From NCBI GenBank assembly GCA_947483545.1, contig CANKNP010000138.1, positions 1 to 12,109 on the forward strand: 12,109 bases of DNA, given 5' to 3'. Below the pieces are notes generated by a model. It ran no database searches and was not told the origin of the DNA. It saw only the letters and a program-made list of their open reading frames with translations. Within the stretch, counting starts at the first letter, position 1, and every line of letters begins with the position of its first letter. A program made the position numbers and the translations under genes. The stretch comes from Deltaproteobacteria bacterium (GTDB taxonomy: Bacteria; Myxococcota; UBA796; SXON01). Of this stretch, positions 1 through 6,454 are shown one piece after another.

Positions 1-1
1 G

Positions 2-1495
2 ATCAAGGTCCCACACCCCGATCGCGCTGGGAGCCAGGAGCTGGTGGGCCGACTCCGCGACGAAGCGAGGATGCTCGCCATGGTCCGACACCGCGCGATC
101 GTGCGGCTCGACGACCTTGTCGAGCTCGACGGGGTCTGGTCCGTCGTCATGGAGTTCGTCGACGGGGCGGACGTCGCAACGCTGTTGAACGAGGGCCCGT
201 TACCAACCCGCGCAGCCCTCGCCGTCGCGGAGGAGATCGCCAACGCGCTGCATGTCGCCTGGACCCAGGTGGGGCCCGAGGGCAGGCCGCTGCACCTCCT
301 GCACCGGGACATCAAGCCGTCAAACATCCGCGTCACCCCCTCGGGAGAGGTGAAGCTCCTGGATTTCGGCGTCGCACGCGCTGAGTTCGATGCCCGAGAG
401 GCCGACGCGACGCAGAGCGTGTTCGGCACGCCGACCTACCTCGCGCCGGAGCGCTACCAGGGGCTCGACACGCCAGCCGGAGATCTGTACGCGTTGGGCG
501 TCACGCTTTTTGAGATGTTGACCGGCGTTCCCCCTGGCAAGTCGGCCATGGACGCGGATCGGCAGCCGCCGGGGCGTCGGTGGGCCGAGCAGTGGGCGTG
601 GCTCGGGGCGGTCCACCCAGGGCTCAAGGCGCTCGTCGCGAGCTTGCTGGCCTCGAACCCGGATACCCGCCCCACAGCGCGAGAATGCGCCCGCAGCCTC
701 GCGGAGATCCGGAACGCGCTGGTCGGCGAGACCTTGGAGGACTGGGCGGAGCGAGTGATCCTGCACCAGGCGAGCGGCAAGCGGCGGGACGAACGGTCTG
801 GGAGCCTGTTGATCGAGCGGAGCTCCACCTCGTCAACGCCACGCCGGGGATCCAACTGGGCGATGATCGCGGCAGCCCTGCTGCTGGTCGGTGTCGTGGT
901 CCTCGCGGCGATTGGCGCGGCCGCCGCGGCCCTGTACGCCACGTCCGAACGCGAGCCGACGCCTGCCGCAGACTCGCCGGTCGCAGTGATGGCCGCGCCC
1001 GTTGCCAAGCCAACGACCCCCTCGCCGACCGCGAAAACCGCGCCCCCTGCGACGATCCCCACCCCCCCCTCGACCCCGGCTCTGCCCGCACCGACCCCGG
1101 CGGCGAGCGCCCCGCCAGCGCCAGCTATCCCCGCGCCCAAGGCGCCGACGACGGCGCCCACCACAGCTGCCCCGCCAGCGGTCCCCACAGCCCGGCCCGC
1201 ACCCGCGACAACGCCGGTCGCTACGCCGACTACCCCCGTCGCAGCCGCGAAGCCAGCCCCCGCAGCGCCGAGCGCCACCCCCGGGAAGGGCACTCTGCTC
1301 GTCTCGGGCGACATCAAGGAATACAGCTTGTCCGGTGCCTCCCCCGTGCCCGGCCTCGTTCCGGTAGGCGTGTACAGCGCCCGCGTCGTGCTCACGAACG
1401 GCACCGTCGTGGACGTCGCCAACATCGAAGTACGCGAGGGCACCACCACCACCGTGAAGTGCAGCGCCACGTTCGGGCGCTGCCAGGTCCGCTGA
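2..1495 (+). CDS. Transmembrane Ser/Thr protein kinase, 5' end outside window
   Basis: Partial Hanks-type kinase; the reading frame is open at the left edge, and the GTG at 44 lies inside the kinase domain, so it is not the start. Seen: the beta-3 lysine of an IKV motif at 5-7, a probable alpha-C Glu at 62-64, the catalytic loop HRDIKPSN (Asp codon at 308), DFG at 362, and the activation-segment end APE at 443-451. The glycine-rich loop is missing because it lies upstream. One hydrophobic segment follows (about 857-943), then a long Pro/Ala/Thr-rich, presumably disordered linker (about 950-1290). The C-terminal beta-rich stretch resembles a PEGA-like domain (PVGVYSARVVLTNG) and ends with a Cys pair suited to a periplasmic disulfide. 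The expected topology is a cytoplasmic kinase with an envelope-facing tail that senses or anchors. It lies 20 nt ahead of manC, so control of sugar-nucleotide supply is possible but is inference. Confidence 0.93.
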   Translation: MKVPHPDRAGSQELVGRLRDEARMLAMVRHRAIVRLDDLVELDGVWSVVMEFVDGADVATLLNEGPLPTRAALAVAEEIANALHVAWTQVGPEGRPLHLLHRDIKPSNIRVTPSGEVKLLDFGVARAEFDAREADATQSVFGTPTYLAPERYQGLDTPAGDLYALGVTLFEMLTGVPPGKSAMDADRQPPGRRWAEQWAWLGAVHPGLKALVASLLASNPDTRPTARECARSLAEIRNALVGETLEDWAERVILHQASGKRRDERSGSLLIERSSTSSTPRRGSNWAMIAAALLLVGVVVLAAIGAAAAALYATSEREPTPAADSPVAVMAAPVAKPTTPSPTAKTAPPATIPTPPSTPALPAPTPAASAPPAPAIPAPKAPTTAPTTAAPPAVPTARPAPATTPVATPTTPVAAAKPAPAAPSATPGKGTLLVSGDIKEYSLSGASPVPGLVPVGVYSARVVLTNGTVVDVANIEVREGTTTTVKCSATFGRCQVR

Positions 1496-1499
1496 CCGG

Positions 1500-1507
1500 G
1501 ATAGCCC
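1500..1507 (+). promoter_or_regulatory. GATAGCC motif, candidate -10 just before manC
   Basis: GATAGCC ends 9 nt before the manC ATG, and no Shine-Dalgarno sequence is visible between them. The same heptamer precedes the starts at 6455 and 11949. Read as TAGCCC it fits a loose TAnnnT -10 with a transcript starting at or next to the ATG. No convincing -35 hexamer is visible; CTGCCA at 1480 is only a partial match. manC may also be read through from the kinase gene. Confidence 0.3.
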
Positions 1508-1515
1508 CCGCCCCC

Positions 1516-2553
1516 ATGGTCTACGCCGTCATCCTCGCGGGTGGGCGCGGCACGCGGTTCTGGCCCCTTTCGCGTCGTGCGCTCCCGAAGCAATGTCTGT
1601 CCCTCGATGGGGGCCCCACGTTGATTCAGCGCACCCTTGCGCGAATCGTCCCCATCATCCCCATCGAGCGGATCCTGGTCGTGACCGGGCCCGACATGGC
1701 GGACGCGGTTCGGGCGCAACTACCCGACTTACCCGCCGAGAACCTCCTGGTGGAGCCAACCGCTCGAAACACCGCGCCGGTCGCGGCGTGGACCGCCTGG
1801 GAGGTCGCCCGTCGCGCGTCAGGCCAGCCGGCAACGATCTGCGTGCTCCCCAGCGACCACATGATCCAGGATGAGCCTGCGTTCCGCGAGGCGCTCGGGA
1901 TCGCCATCGCAGCGGCATCGGCAGGGGGCATCGCTACCGTCGGGATCCGCCCCACATGCCCGGAGACCGGCTTCGGGTACATCGAGCCCGCTGGGACGGC
2001 CCCCCCTGGCGAGGCCACCGCCGTGCGCCGATTCGTCGAGAAGCCCGATCACGACGGTGCGGTCGCGTTGATCGATGCGGGGTGCCTTTGGAACGGCGGC
2101 ATGTTCTGTTGGCGGGCGGACACGCTCCAAGCGGCCGTTCGAACCTTCCTGCCTCGCACGGCCGCTGCGATGGATCGGCTGGAGCAGGATGGCCTGGCTC
2201 GGTGTTGGCCAGAGACAGACGCGACCAGCGTCGATTACGGCATCCTTGAGAGATCGGCGGAGATCCGCGTGGTCCCCGGAGATTTTGGCTGGTCCGACGT
2301 GGGGAGTTGGCCAGCGCTCTCGGATGTGTTGCCCGCCGCCGCCTGGGGTTGTGGCGTGGGGGAGGTGGTGGCGCGCTCAGCCTCCGGGAACGTCGTTTAC
2401 GCTCCGGAGCGGCTCGTGGCGCTGCTCGGAGTAGCAGACCTCCTGGTCGTGGACACGCCCGACGTGCTCCTGATCGCCGCCAGATCCGAGGGTCAGCGTG
2501 TCAAGGATCTGCTCGCGGAGGTCGAAGCGCTTCACCCGGGCCGTTACGACTGA
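1516..2553 (+). CDS. manC: Mannose-1-phosphate guanylyltransferase (GDP-mannose pyrophosphorylase)
   Basis: Makes GDP-mannose from mannose-1-phosphate and GTP in the cytoplasm. The 346-residue protein carries the family signatures: the nucleotide-binding AGGRGTRFWPLSR at residues 8-20 followed by the PKQ lysine, a PSDH metal-binding motif (S113-D114-H115), an EKPD motif, WNGGMF, SVDYGILE, and FGWSDVGSW at 257-265. The length matches stand-alone enzymes; the C-terminal phosphomannose isomerase cupin of bifunctional ManC/AlgA proteins is absent. ATG 1516 is chosen because the Rossmann-like beta-strand begins immediately after it; the open frame upstream is a shadow of the kinase gene. It lies 20 nt after the kinase stop and 35 nt before the lipoprotein. 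With the Rmd-like gene downstream it could feed a GDP-deoxysugar branch, although no gmd dehydratase is in the window. Confidence 0.93.
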   Translation: MVYAVILAGGRGTRFWPLSRRALPKQCLSLDGGPTLIQRTLARIVPIIPIERILVVTGPDMADAVRAQLPDLPAENLLVEPTARNTAPVAAWTAWEVARRASGQPATICVLPSDHMIQDEPAFREALGIAIAAASAGGIATVGIRPTCPETGFGYIEPAGTAPPGEATAVRRFVEKPDHDGAVALIDAGCLWNGGMFCWRADTLQAAVRTFLPRTAAAMDRLEQDGLARCWPETDATSVDYGILERSAEIRVVPGDFGWSDVGSWPALSDVLPAAAWGCGVGEVVARSASGNVVYAPERLVALLGVADLLVVDTPDVLLIAARSEGQRVKDLLAEVEALHPGRYD

Positions 2554-2579
2554 TTCCGGGCGGGTTACCGCGCCCGAGC

Positions 2580-2583
2580 GGAG
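2580..2583 (+). promoter_or_regulatory. Shine-Dalgarno GGAG that sets the lipoprotein start
   Basis: GGAG lies 5 nt before ATG 2589. It overlaps the in-frame alternative GTG at 2583, so the ATG is preferred. Confidence 0.6.
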
Positions 2584-2588
2584 TGTCC

Positions 2589-2963
2589 ATGCTTCTCGCC
2601 CTGCTGCTCGTTGCCTGCGGAGAGCCGATCGAGGTCACGGCGTCCCAATCGGGATGCACCGACTTCAACTACTCCGATCCTGCCGATCCGTTCGTCGCGT
2701 GGGAGGCCACCGGCGAGGACAGCGCGCTCGTCTGGCGCGCGAACGTGCTCTTGGACGAGGCCGGCTCGACCTTCGCCCCGACCTACGCCATCGAGAACGG
2801 CACGCTCTCCGTGTTTGAGGTGTGGACCGATCCGGCGAGCACCGACACGTTCTGCTACCAGCCAGAGATCGCGATCGTCGGCATCCGCGGCGAACTGGAG
2901 GTCCGCTGGTTTACCGAGTCGGACAGGGACGTGCCATTCCAGACGGTGATTGTTGAGCTTTAG
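2589..2963 (+). CDS. Small putative lipoprotein, unknown function
   Basis: Predicted 124-residue protein with a very short export signal of nine residues ending in a lipobox, LVAC, with Cys10 as the acylation site. The residues after Cys (Gly, Glu, Pro) do not suggest an inner-membrane retention Asp, so outer-membrane sorting is plausible. The mature part is acidic with beta-like alternation and holds two further cysteines, C23 and C89, that could form a disulfide. I do not recognise a domain. The signal peptide has no Lys or Arg before the hydrophobic core, which is unusual; the alternative GTG at 2583 adds none. The start rests on GGAG at 2580-2583. It sits 35 nt after manC and 13 nt before the Rmd-like gene, so it is probably cotranscribed with them. 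Real coding is supported by the tight packing and the lipobox. Confidence 0.7.
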   Translation: MLLALLLVACGEPIEVTASQSGCTDFNYSDPADPFVAWEATGEDSALVWRANVLLDEAGSTFAPTYAIENGTLSVFEVWTDPASTDTFCYQPEIAIVGIRGELEVRWFTESDRDVPFQTVIVEL

Positions 2964-2965
2964 CC

Positions 2966-2971
2966 AGGGGA
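2966..2971 (+). promoter_or_regulatory. Shine-Dalgarno AGGGGA for the GTG start at 2977
   Basis: AGGGGA with 5 nt spacing supports GTG 2977, which places the Rossmann glycine motif near residue 7 as in related SDRs. Confidence 0.6.
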
Positions 2972-2976
2972 ACTAG

Positions 2977-3834
2977 GTGACCTCGCTCGTGACAGGGGCC
3001 GGCGGGTTCGTCGGCCAGCACCTCGTCTCGCATTTGCGGCAGCGCGGCGACCCGGTGGTTGGTGCGGGGCATGGCGCTGACGTCGAGGTGGACTTCCGCG
3101 AGCCGGGGAGCGTCCGACGCCTGCTCGCGACGCACCGCCCGGAGGTGATCTTCCACCTCGCGGGGACGACGTCCCTCGCGGAGATGCGGCGCGATCCTGG
3201 CGCCGGGCACGGGAACATCGTGCGACCCGTCGTCATCCTCCTCGACGAGCTGCTGCAGCGGCACCGCGCGACGCGGCTCGTCCTCGTCAGCGGCTGGCAG
3301 GCCTACGGTCGCCCGCAGCGACTCCCCATCGCGGAGGACCATCCGCTGGCGCCCATCGACATCTATGGATCCGCGCGCGCGGCGACGGAGCTGGTCGCGC
3401 GGAACTACCTCGCTCACAAGCTCGACATCGTGATCGCACGCCCTTTCCACCACACCGGACCGGGGCAGACGCGAGCCTCGCTCGTCCCAGGCTGGATCGC
3501 CCAGCACCTGAACGGATCTGCGCCGATCCGAACCGGCAACCTGGACCTCCGCCGGGATATTTGCGACGTCCGCGACGTCGTGGAGGGGTACGCGCTCCTC
3601 GCTTCGTCAGGGGAAGCGGGGCAGACCTACAATCTGTGCTCGGGCAAGACCGTGTCGCTCCGCGCGCTGTTTGAGCTGGCCTGTCCGGGGGCAACCGCGA
3701 TCTCGGAGCCGGACGTCGAAGCCGAGCTGCCCGTTCTCTGGGGAGATGCGTCCAAGTTGGAGGCCCTCGGCTGGATCCGTCGCTACGCCCACGCACAGAC
3801 GGTCGCGGACCTCCGGCGGTCGCTCTCGACCTGA
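2977..3834 (+). CDS. Rmd-like extended SDR (GDP-4-keto-6-deoxymannose reductase family), altered active site
   Basis: A 285-residue extended short-chain dehydrogenase. The N-terminal LVTGAGGFVG motif binds NAD(P). The C-terminal half has features I associate with GDP-4-dehydro-6-deoxy-D-mannose reductase (Rmd): HHTGPGQ, GNLDLRRDICDVRDVVEGYALL, YNLCSG, and a WGDASKL...LGW tail. Rmd converts GDP-4-keto-6-deoxymannose to GDP-D-rhamnose. Oddities: the position normally holding the catalytic Ser/Thr, four residues before the Tyr of the xYG strand end, is Gly106 in SGWQAYG. The YxxxK motif reads Y130-GSA-R134, so Lys is Arg. The Tyr remains. It may be a weak or altered enzyme, or a non-catalytic sugar-nucleotide binder. 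The location three genes after manC fits GDP-mannose metabolism. The family call is firm; the exact reaction is not. Confidence 0.85.
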   Translation: MTSLVTGAGGFVGQHLVSHLRQRGDPVVGAGHGADVEVDFREPGSVRRLLATHRPEVIFHLAGTTSLAEMRRDPGAGHGNIVRPVVILLDELLQRHRATRLVLVSGWQAYGRPQRLPIAEDHPLAPIDIYGSARAATELVARNYLAHKLDIVIARPFHHTGPGQTRASLVPGWIAQHLNGSAPIRTGNLDLRRDICDVRDVVEGYALLASSGEAGQTYNLCSGKTVSLRALFELACPGATAISEPDVEAELPVLWGDASKLEALGWIRRYAHAQTVADLRRSLST

Positions 3835-3874
3835 GCCGGGCTACGTTCCCGCCCTACCGGATGTGGCTTCCCTG

Positions 3875-4294
3875 ATGAACGTCGCCCAGCTCTCGATCGC
3901 CCATCGCATCGTATGCATCGATCGCACCGTCTGCCGCGGCGCCCACGTGCCGGGCCCCATCTCGCCCGTGCCAGGCGCGCCGGACTGGCTCCTCGGCGCG
4001 TGGGGATACCTGGGTCGGGTCGTCTCGGTGGTGGACCTTGCGCGGATGGCGGGATGGGGCGCGGTGTCGAGGCCAGTCGGGACGATCTTGCTGATCGAGT
4101 TGGGACGAGAACTATTGGCGATTGCGGCGGATCAAGACCTTGGCGAGGCCCGCGTCGCGCACCCCCACCGGTCGGACGGCTTGTTCGATCCGATCGAGAC
4201 GGATCCCGCCCAGGCGGAGCCGCCCCTGCTGTTGGAGGTCGCCCGCCTTCCGTTGGAATTTGAAGCCGCGCTGCTCCGTGGGCCGCGTCGATGA
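3875..4294 (+). CDS. Orphan CheW-like domain protein
   Basis: Predicted 139-residue protein made of one CheW-like fold. The core CheW signature is visible at residues 29-55: ISPVPGAPDWLLGAWGYLGR followed by VVSVVDLARMAGW, which matches the family pattern of Pro-rich turn, hydrophobic-Gly strand, (R)G turn and (V)xDL strand. CheW normally couples receptors to CheA kinase, but no che gene, receptor or CheA is in the window. The N-terminal strands are shortened compared with typical CheW. ATG 3875 has no good ribosome site; GTG 3863, four codons upstream, is an alternative. The stop overlaps the next ATG (ATGA, 4291-4294), implying translational coupling to the protease-TPR gene. A role as scaffold or adaptor for a non-chemotaxis system is inference. 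Confidence 0.65.
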   Translation: MNVAQLSIAHRIVCIDRTVCRGAHVPGPISPVPGAPDWLLGAWGYLGRVVSVVDLARMAGWGAVSRPVGTILLIELGRELLAIAADQDLGEARVAHPHRSDGLFDPIETDPAQAEPPLLLEVARLPLEFEAALLRGPRR

Positions 4295-6402
4295 AGGCCC
4301 TCCGACTGTGTGCGGTCGCCGATTCTCCCGCCCGCGAGGGCGCGGCGCGCACTTCGTGGCGCCTTCCATTCTGGCTCCTCGGCCTCTCGCTCCCTGGCTT
4401 GGCCATGGCGGGGAAAGCGACGAACGAGGACCGGGAAGGGCTGTCGCCTCAGGCCCAGGTGGTCCTCGCCGGCGCCAGAGAGACCACGCTCGACCTCTGG
4501 CGGGCGTACCCCGGCGGGGACAAGATCATGGCGCTGGTCGGGTTTCCCGATGGATCGGATGCGCTTTTCCTCATCGACACCGGGGCGGCGACCTCGGTGA
4601 TCCACGAGGATGTTGCGACGCGTCTCGGCATTCAAGCGAGCGCCGATGACGGCGGATACATCCAGGGCCTTTCGGGTCAAGTCCCCTGGGTGCGCGGGAC
4701 CCTGCCCGAGATTCGCCTTGGGGACCTGACGCTGCGCGGGGTGGACGTCGCCGTGGGTTTGCCAGGTCTGCCGGAGTTCATCGGGGCGCTGCCGCTCGCT
4801 GGCATCCTGGGGAACAACGTGTGGTCGAACTTCGTGATGACGGTGGACTACCCCGCCGATCAGCTCATCCTGTCCCTGGATGGCGGGGCCCCGAAGCGGG
4901 CGCCGAAGCTGGACTGGTCGCAGAACAACGCCCGAACGACCTTGAGACTCCGCACCGAGGGCGAGGTGAACGGGCGGGCGACACACACGGAAGCGGACGT
5001 GGATCTGGACGTGGACACCGGGGCGGGCGGGCTGCTGCTCATCGGCCCGAGGGGGGAGCCTTTCCGCGGCTATTCCACCATCGGCGAGGAGCCGGTCGCC
5101 GGACTGGGCGCGAACCTGGACGAGATCCCCGATGTCAAGTTGCTCTCGGTGACACACCGGGTGGAGATCCAGCGTGTGAACCTGGGCGGGGTCACCTTGG
5201 ACATCGATGCATCCGCTCGATGGATCTGCGCGGACGGCCCGTGCGAGCAGAGCCCTGGGCTCACGGGGCTCGCCGGGTACGAGGTGCTCCGCAACCATCG
5301 CGTCACCTTCGACTTCCCCCACAGCCGGTTCTGGATGGACAACTCCACGGCGCCGGCGCGAAATTTCGACGCGGTCGGGGCGGCCCTCGCTCGGGAGCTC
5401 AAGCGCGATCCCGGAGAGCCGGGGCGGGCTTCTGTGCTCGCCAGCCTGCAGTGGGCGACGGGCGACGCCGACGGCGCCTTGGCCACCTTGAACGCCGCAT
5501 TGATTCAGAAGCCGAAGGACCCCGAGCTGACCGTCATGGTCGCCCGGGCCCAGGGCATCTCAGGCGACTTTGCCGCGCAGCTCGCGACGATGGCGTCGTT
5601 GGAAGCACCCGATCTCGTCGAGCAGGGCTGCTGGATCGACTACATCGATGGGCTGGTGCTGGATGGGCGGGTCTCCGAAGCGTTGGAGATCGCACAGCGT
5701 GCGCTCGACACCGCGCCCCCCGTCCCCGATGCGACAGAGGACTACCTGGTCGCTCTCTCCGACGCGCTGCTCGCCGCCGGTGACGTCGACGCCGCCGCCG
5801 CAGCAATCGAGCGAGCGAACGCCGCATCCCCGCGGGGCGGCTCGGCCCACCTCATCCGCCTTGCCCGGATCGCCTCTGCGGCGAAGGATCGCTATGGCGT
5901 AATCGTCTCCATGCGCGAGCTGCTGCGCATCATCCCACTCCAGGGCTTGCCGATCTGGCTGTACGCGTTGAACGCCGATGTTCAGGACATCCCCACGTTC
6001 AATGAAGACGTCAACGCGGCCATGGCGCGGCTGCACCCCGACCAACAGCCCTTCGATTTCCTGGGTGCCGGGTGGATGGCGGTCGGCGAGGACACCAAGG
6101 CGAAGGCGGCGCTGGGCTTGGGATACGAGCGCGACTGCGCCGAACTTGTGGGCGCAGACCGGGATAATTGCGATGCCTGGTACTGGGCGCTGGGCAAAGA
6201 GCGGCTGGACGAGGCCGAGATGAAGAGCCAGGCGGCGATGAAGGCGCTCCCTGGGAACTCCGCGTACGCCGACACCGGCGCGGTGGTCGCGCTCGCCCGG
6301 GGCGACTTGACCCTGGCGCGAGAGCGCGCGCTGCGGGCGGCCCGGCTCTCGCCCTCCGATCCCTACTTGCTCTGGCAGGTCACCCGGCTCGGCGCGATGT
6401 AG
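4291..6402 (+). CDS. Secreted tandem retropepsin-like aspartic protease with C-terminal TPRs
   Basis: A 703-residue protein. A hydrophobic segment (about residues 25-38) ends in AMA, giving a likely signal peptidase site after Ala40, so it is probably periplasmic; the 22-residue N-region before it is long. Two aspartic-protease-like modules follow on one chain. Module 1 has FLIDTGAATSVI (Asp96) and the closing hydrophobic-Gly motif GILGNNVW. Module 2 has DVDTGAGGLLL (Asp242) and GLAGYEVLRNHRVTFDF. Each has a DTG and a matching psi-loop motif, the pattern of retropepsin/Asp_protease_2 proteins. Residues from about 365 to the end form helical pairs with TPR-like spacing. Two DTG sites in cis could form one pepsin-like active site without dimerising. 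It overlaps the CheW-like gene by 4 nt and probably depends on it for translation. The substrate is unknown. Confidence 0.85.
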   Translation: MKALRLCAVADSPAREGAARTSWRLPFWLLGLSLPGLAMAGKATNEDREGLSPQAQVVLAGARETTLDLWRAYPGGDKIMALVGFPDGSDALFLIDTGAATSVIHEDVATRLGIQASADDGGYIQGLSGQVPWVRGTLPEIRLGDLTLRGVDVAVGLPGLPEFIGALPLAGILGNNVWSNFVMTVDYPADQLILSLDGGAPKRAPKLDWSQNNARTTLRLRTEGEVNGRATHTEADVDLDVDTGAGGLLLIGPRGEPFRGYSTIGEEPVAGLGANLDEIPDVKLLSVTHRVEIQRVNLGGVTLDIDASARWICADGPCEQSPGLTGLAGYEVLRNHRVTFDFPHSRFWMDNSTAPARNFDAVGAALARELKRDPGEPGRASVLASLQWATGDADGALATLNAALIQKPKDPELTVMVARAQGISGDFAAQLATMASLEAPDLVEQGCWIDYIDGLVLDGRVSEALEIAQRALDTAPPVPDATEDYLVALSDALLAAGDVDAAAAAIERANAASPRGGSAHLIRLARIASAAKDRYGVIVSMRELLRIIPLQGLPIWLYALNADVQDIPTFNEDVNAAMARLHPDQQPFDFLGAGWMAVGEDTKAKAALGLGYERDCAELVGADRDNCDAWYWALGKERLDEAEMKSQAAMKALPGNSAYADTGAVVALARGDLTLARERALRAARLSPSDPYLLWQVTRLGAM

Positions 6403-6416
6403 CGGGAATCCCCGCT
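6401..6416 (+). terminator. Hairpin overlapping the protease-TPR stop codon
   Basis: AGCGGG, loop AATC, CCCGCT: a perfect 6-bp stem beginning within the TAG stop. It is followed by CCCC rather than a U-tract, so it is at best a weak or factor-assisted terminator closing the transcript from manC. Confidence 0.3.
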
Positions 6417-6437
6417 CCCCTCGGCGCGTTCTGCCGC

Positions 6438-6445
6438 GATAGCCA
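6438..6445 (+). promoter_or_regulatory. GATAGCC motif, candidate -10 of a leaderless nuclease transcript
   Basis: GATAGCC ends 10 nt before ATG 6455. Its TAG (6440-6442) is in frame with the gene, so translation cannot begin upstream. No Shine-Dalgarno sequence fits between them. No clear -35 is seen. Confidence 0.35.
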
Positions 6446-6454
6446 CCGGTCACC

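Noticed and set aside
580..1515. Upstream extension of the manC frame into the kinase gene
   Set aside because: The encoded stretch is Arg/Pro/Gly-rich low complexity; the pyrophosphorylase fold begins at ATG 1516.
454..1719. 421-codon minus-strand frame with Gly/Ala/Val-rich repeats
   Set aside because: Its repetitive composition is the reverse complement of the kinase's Pro/Ala/Thr linker, and it spans the kinase-manC junction.
4132..5322. 396-codon minus-strand frame
   Set aside because: Antisense to the retropepsin-TPR gene, with no motif; that gene's DTG and hydrophobic-Gly motifs fix the coding strand.
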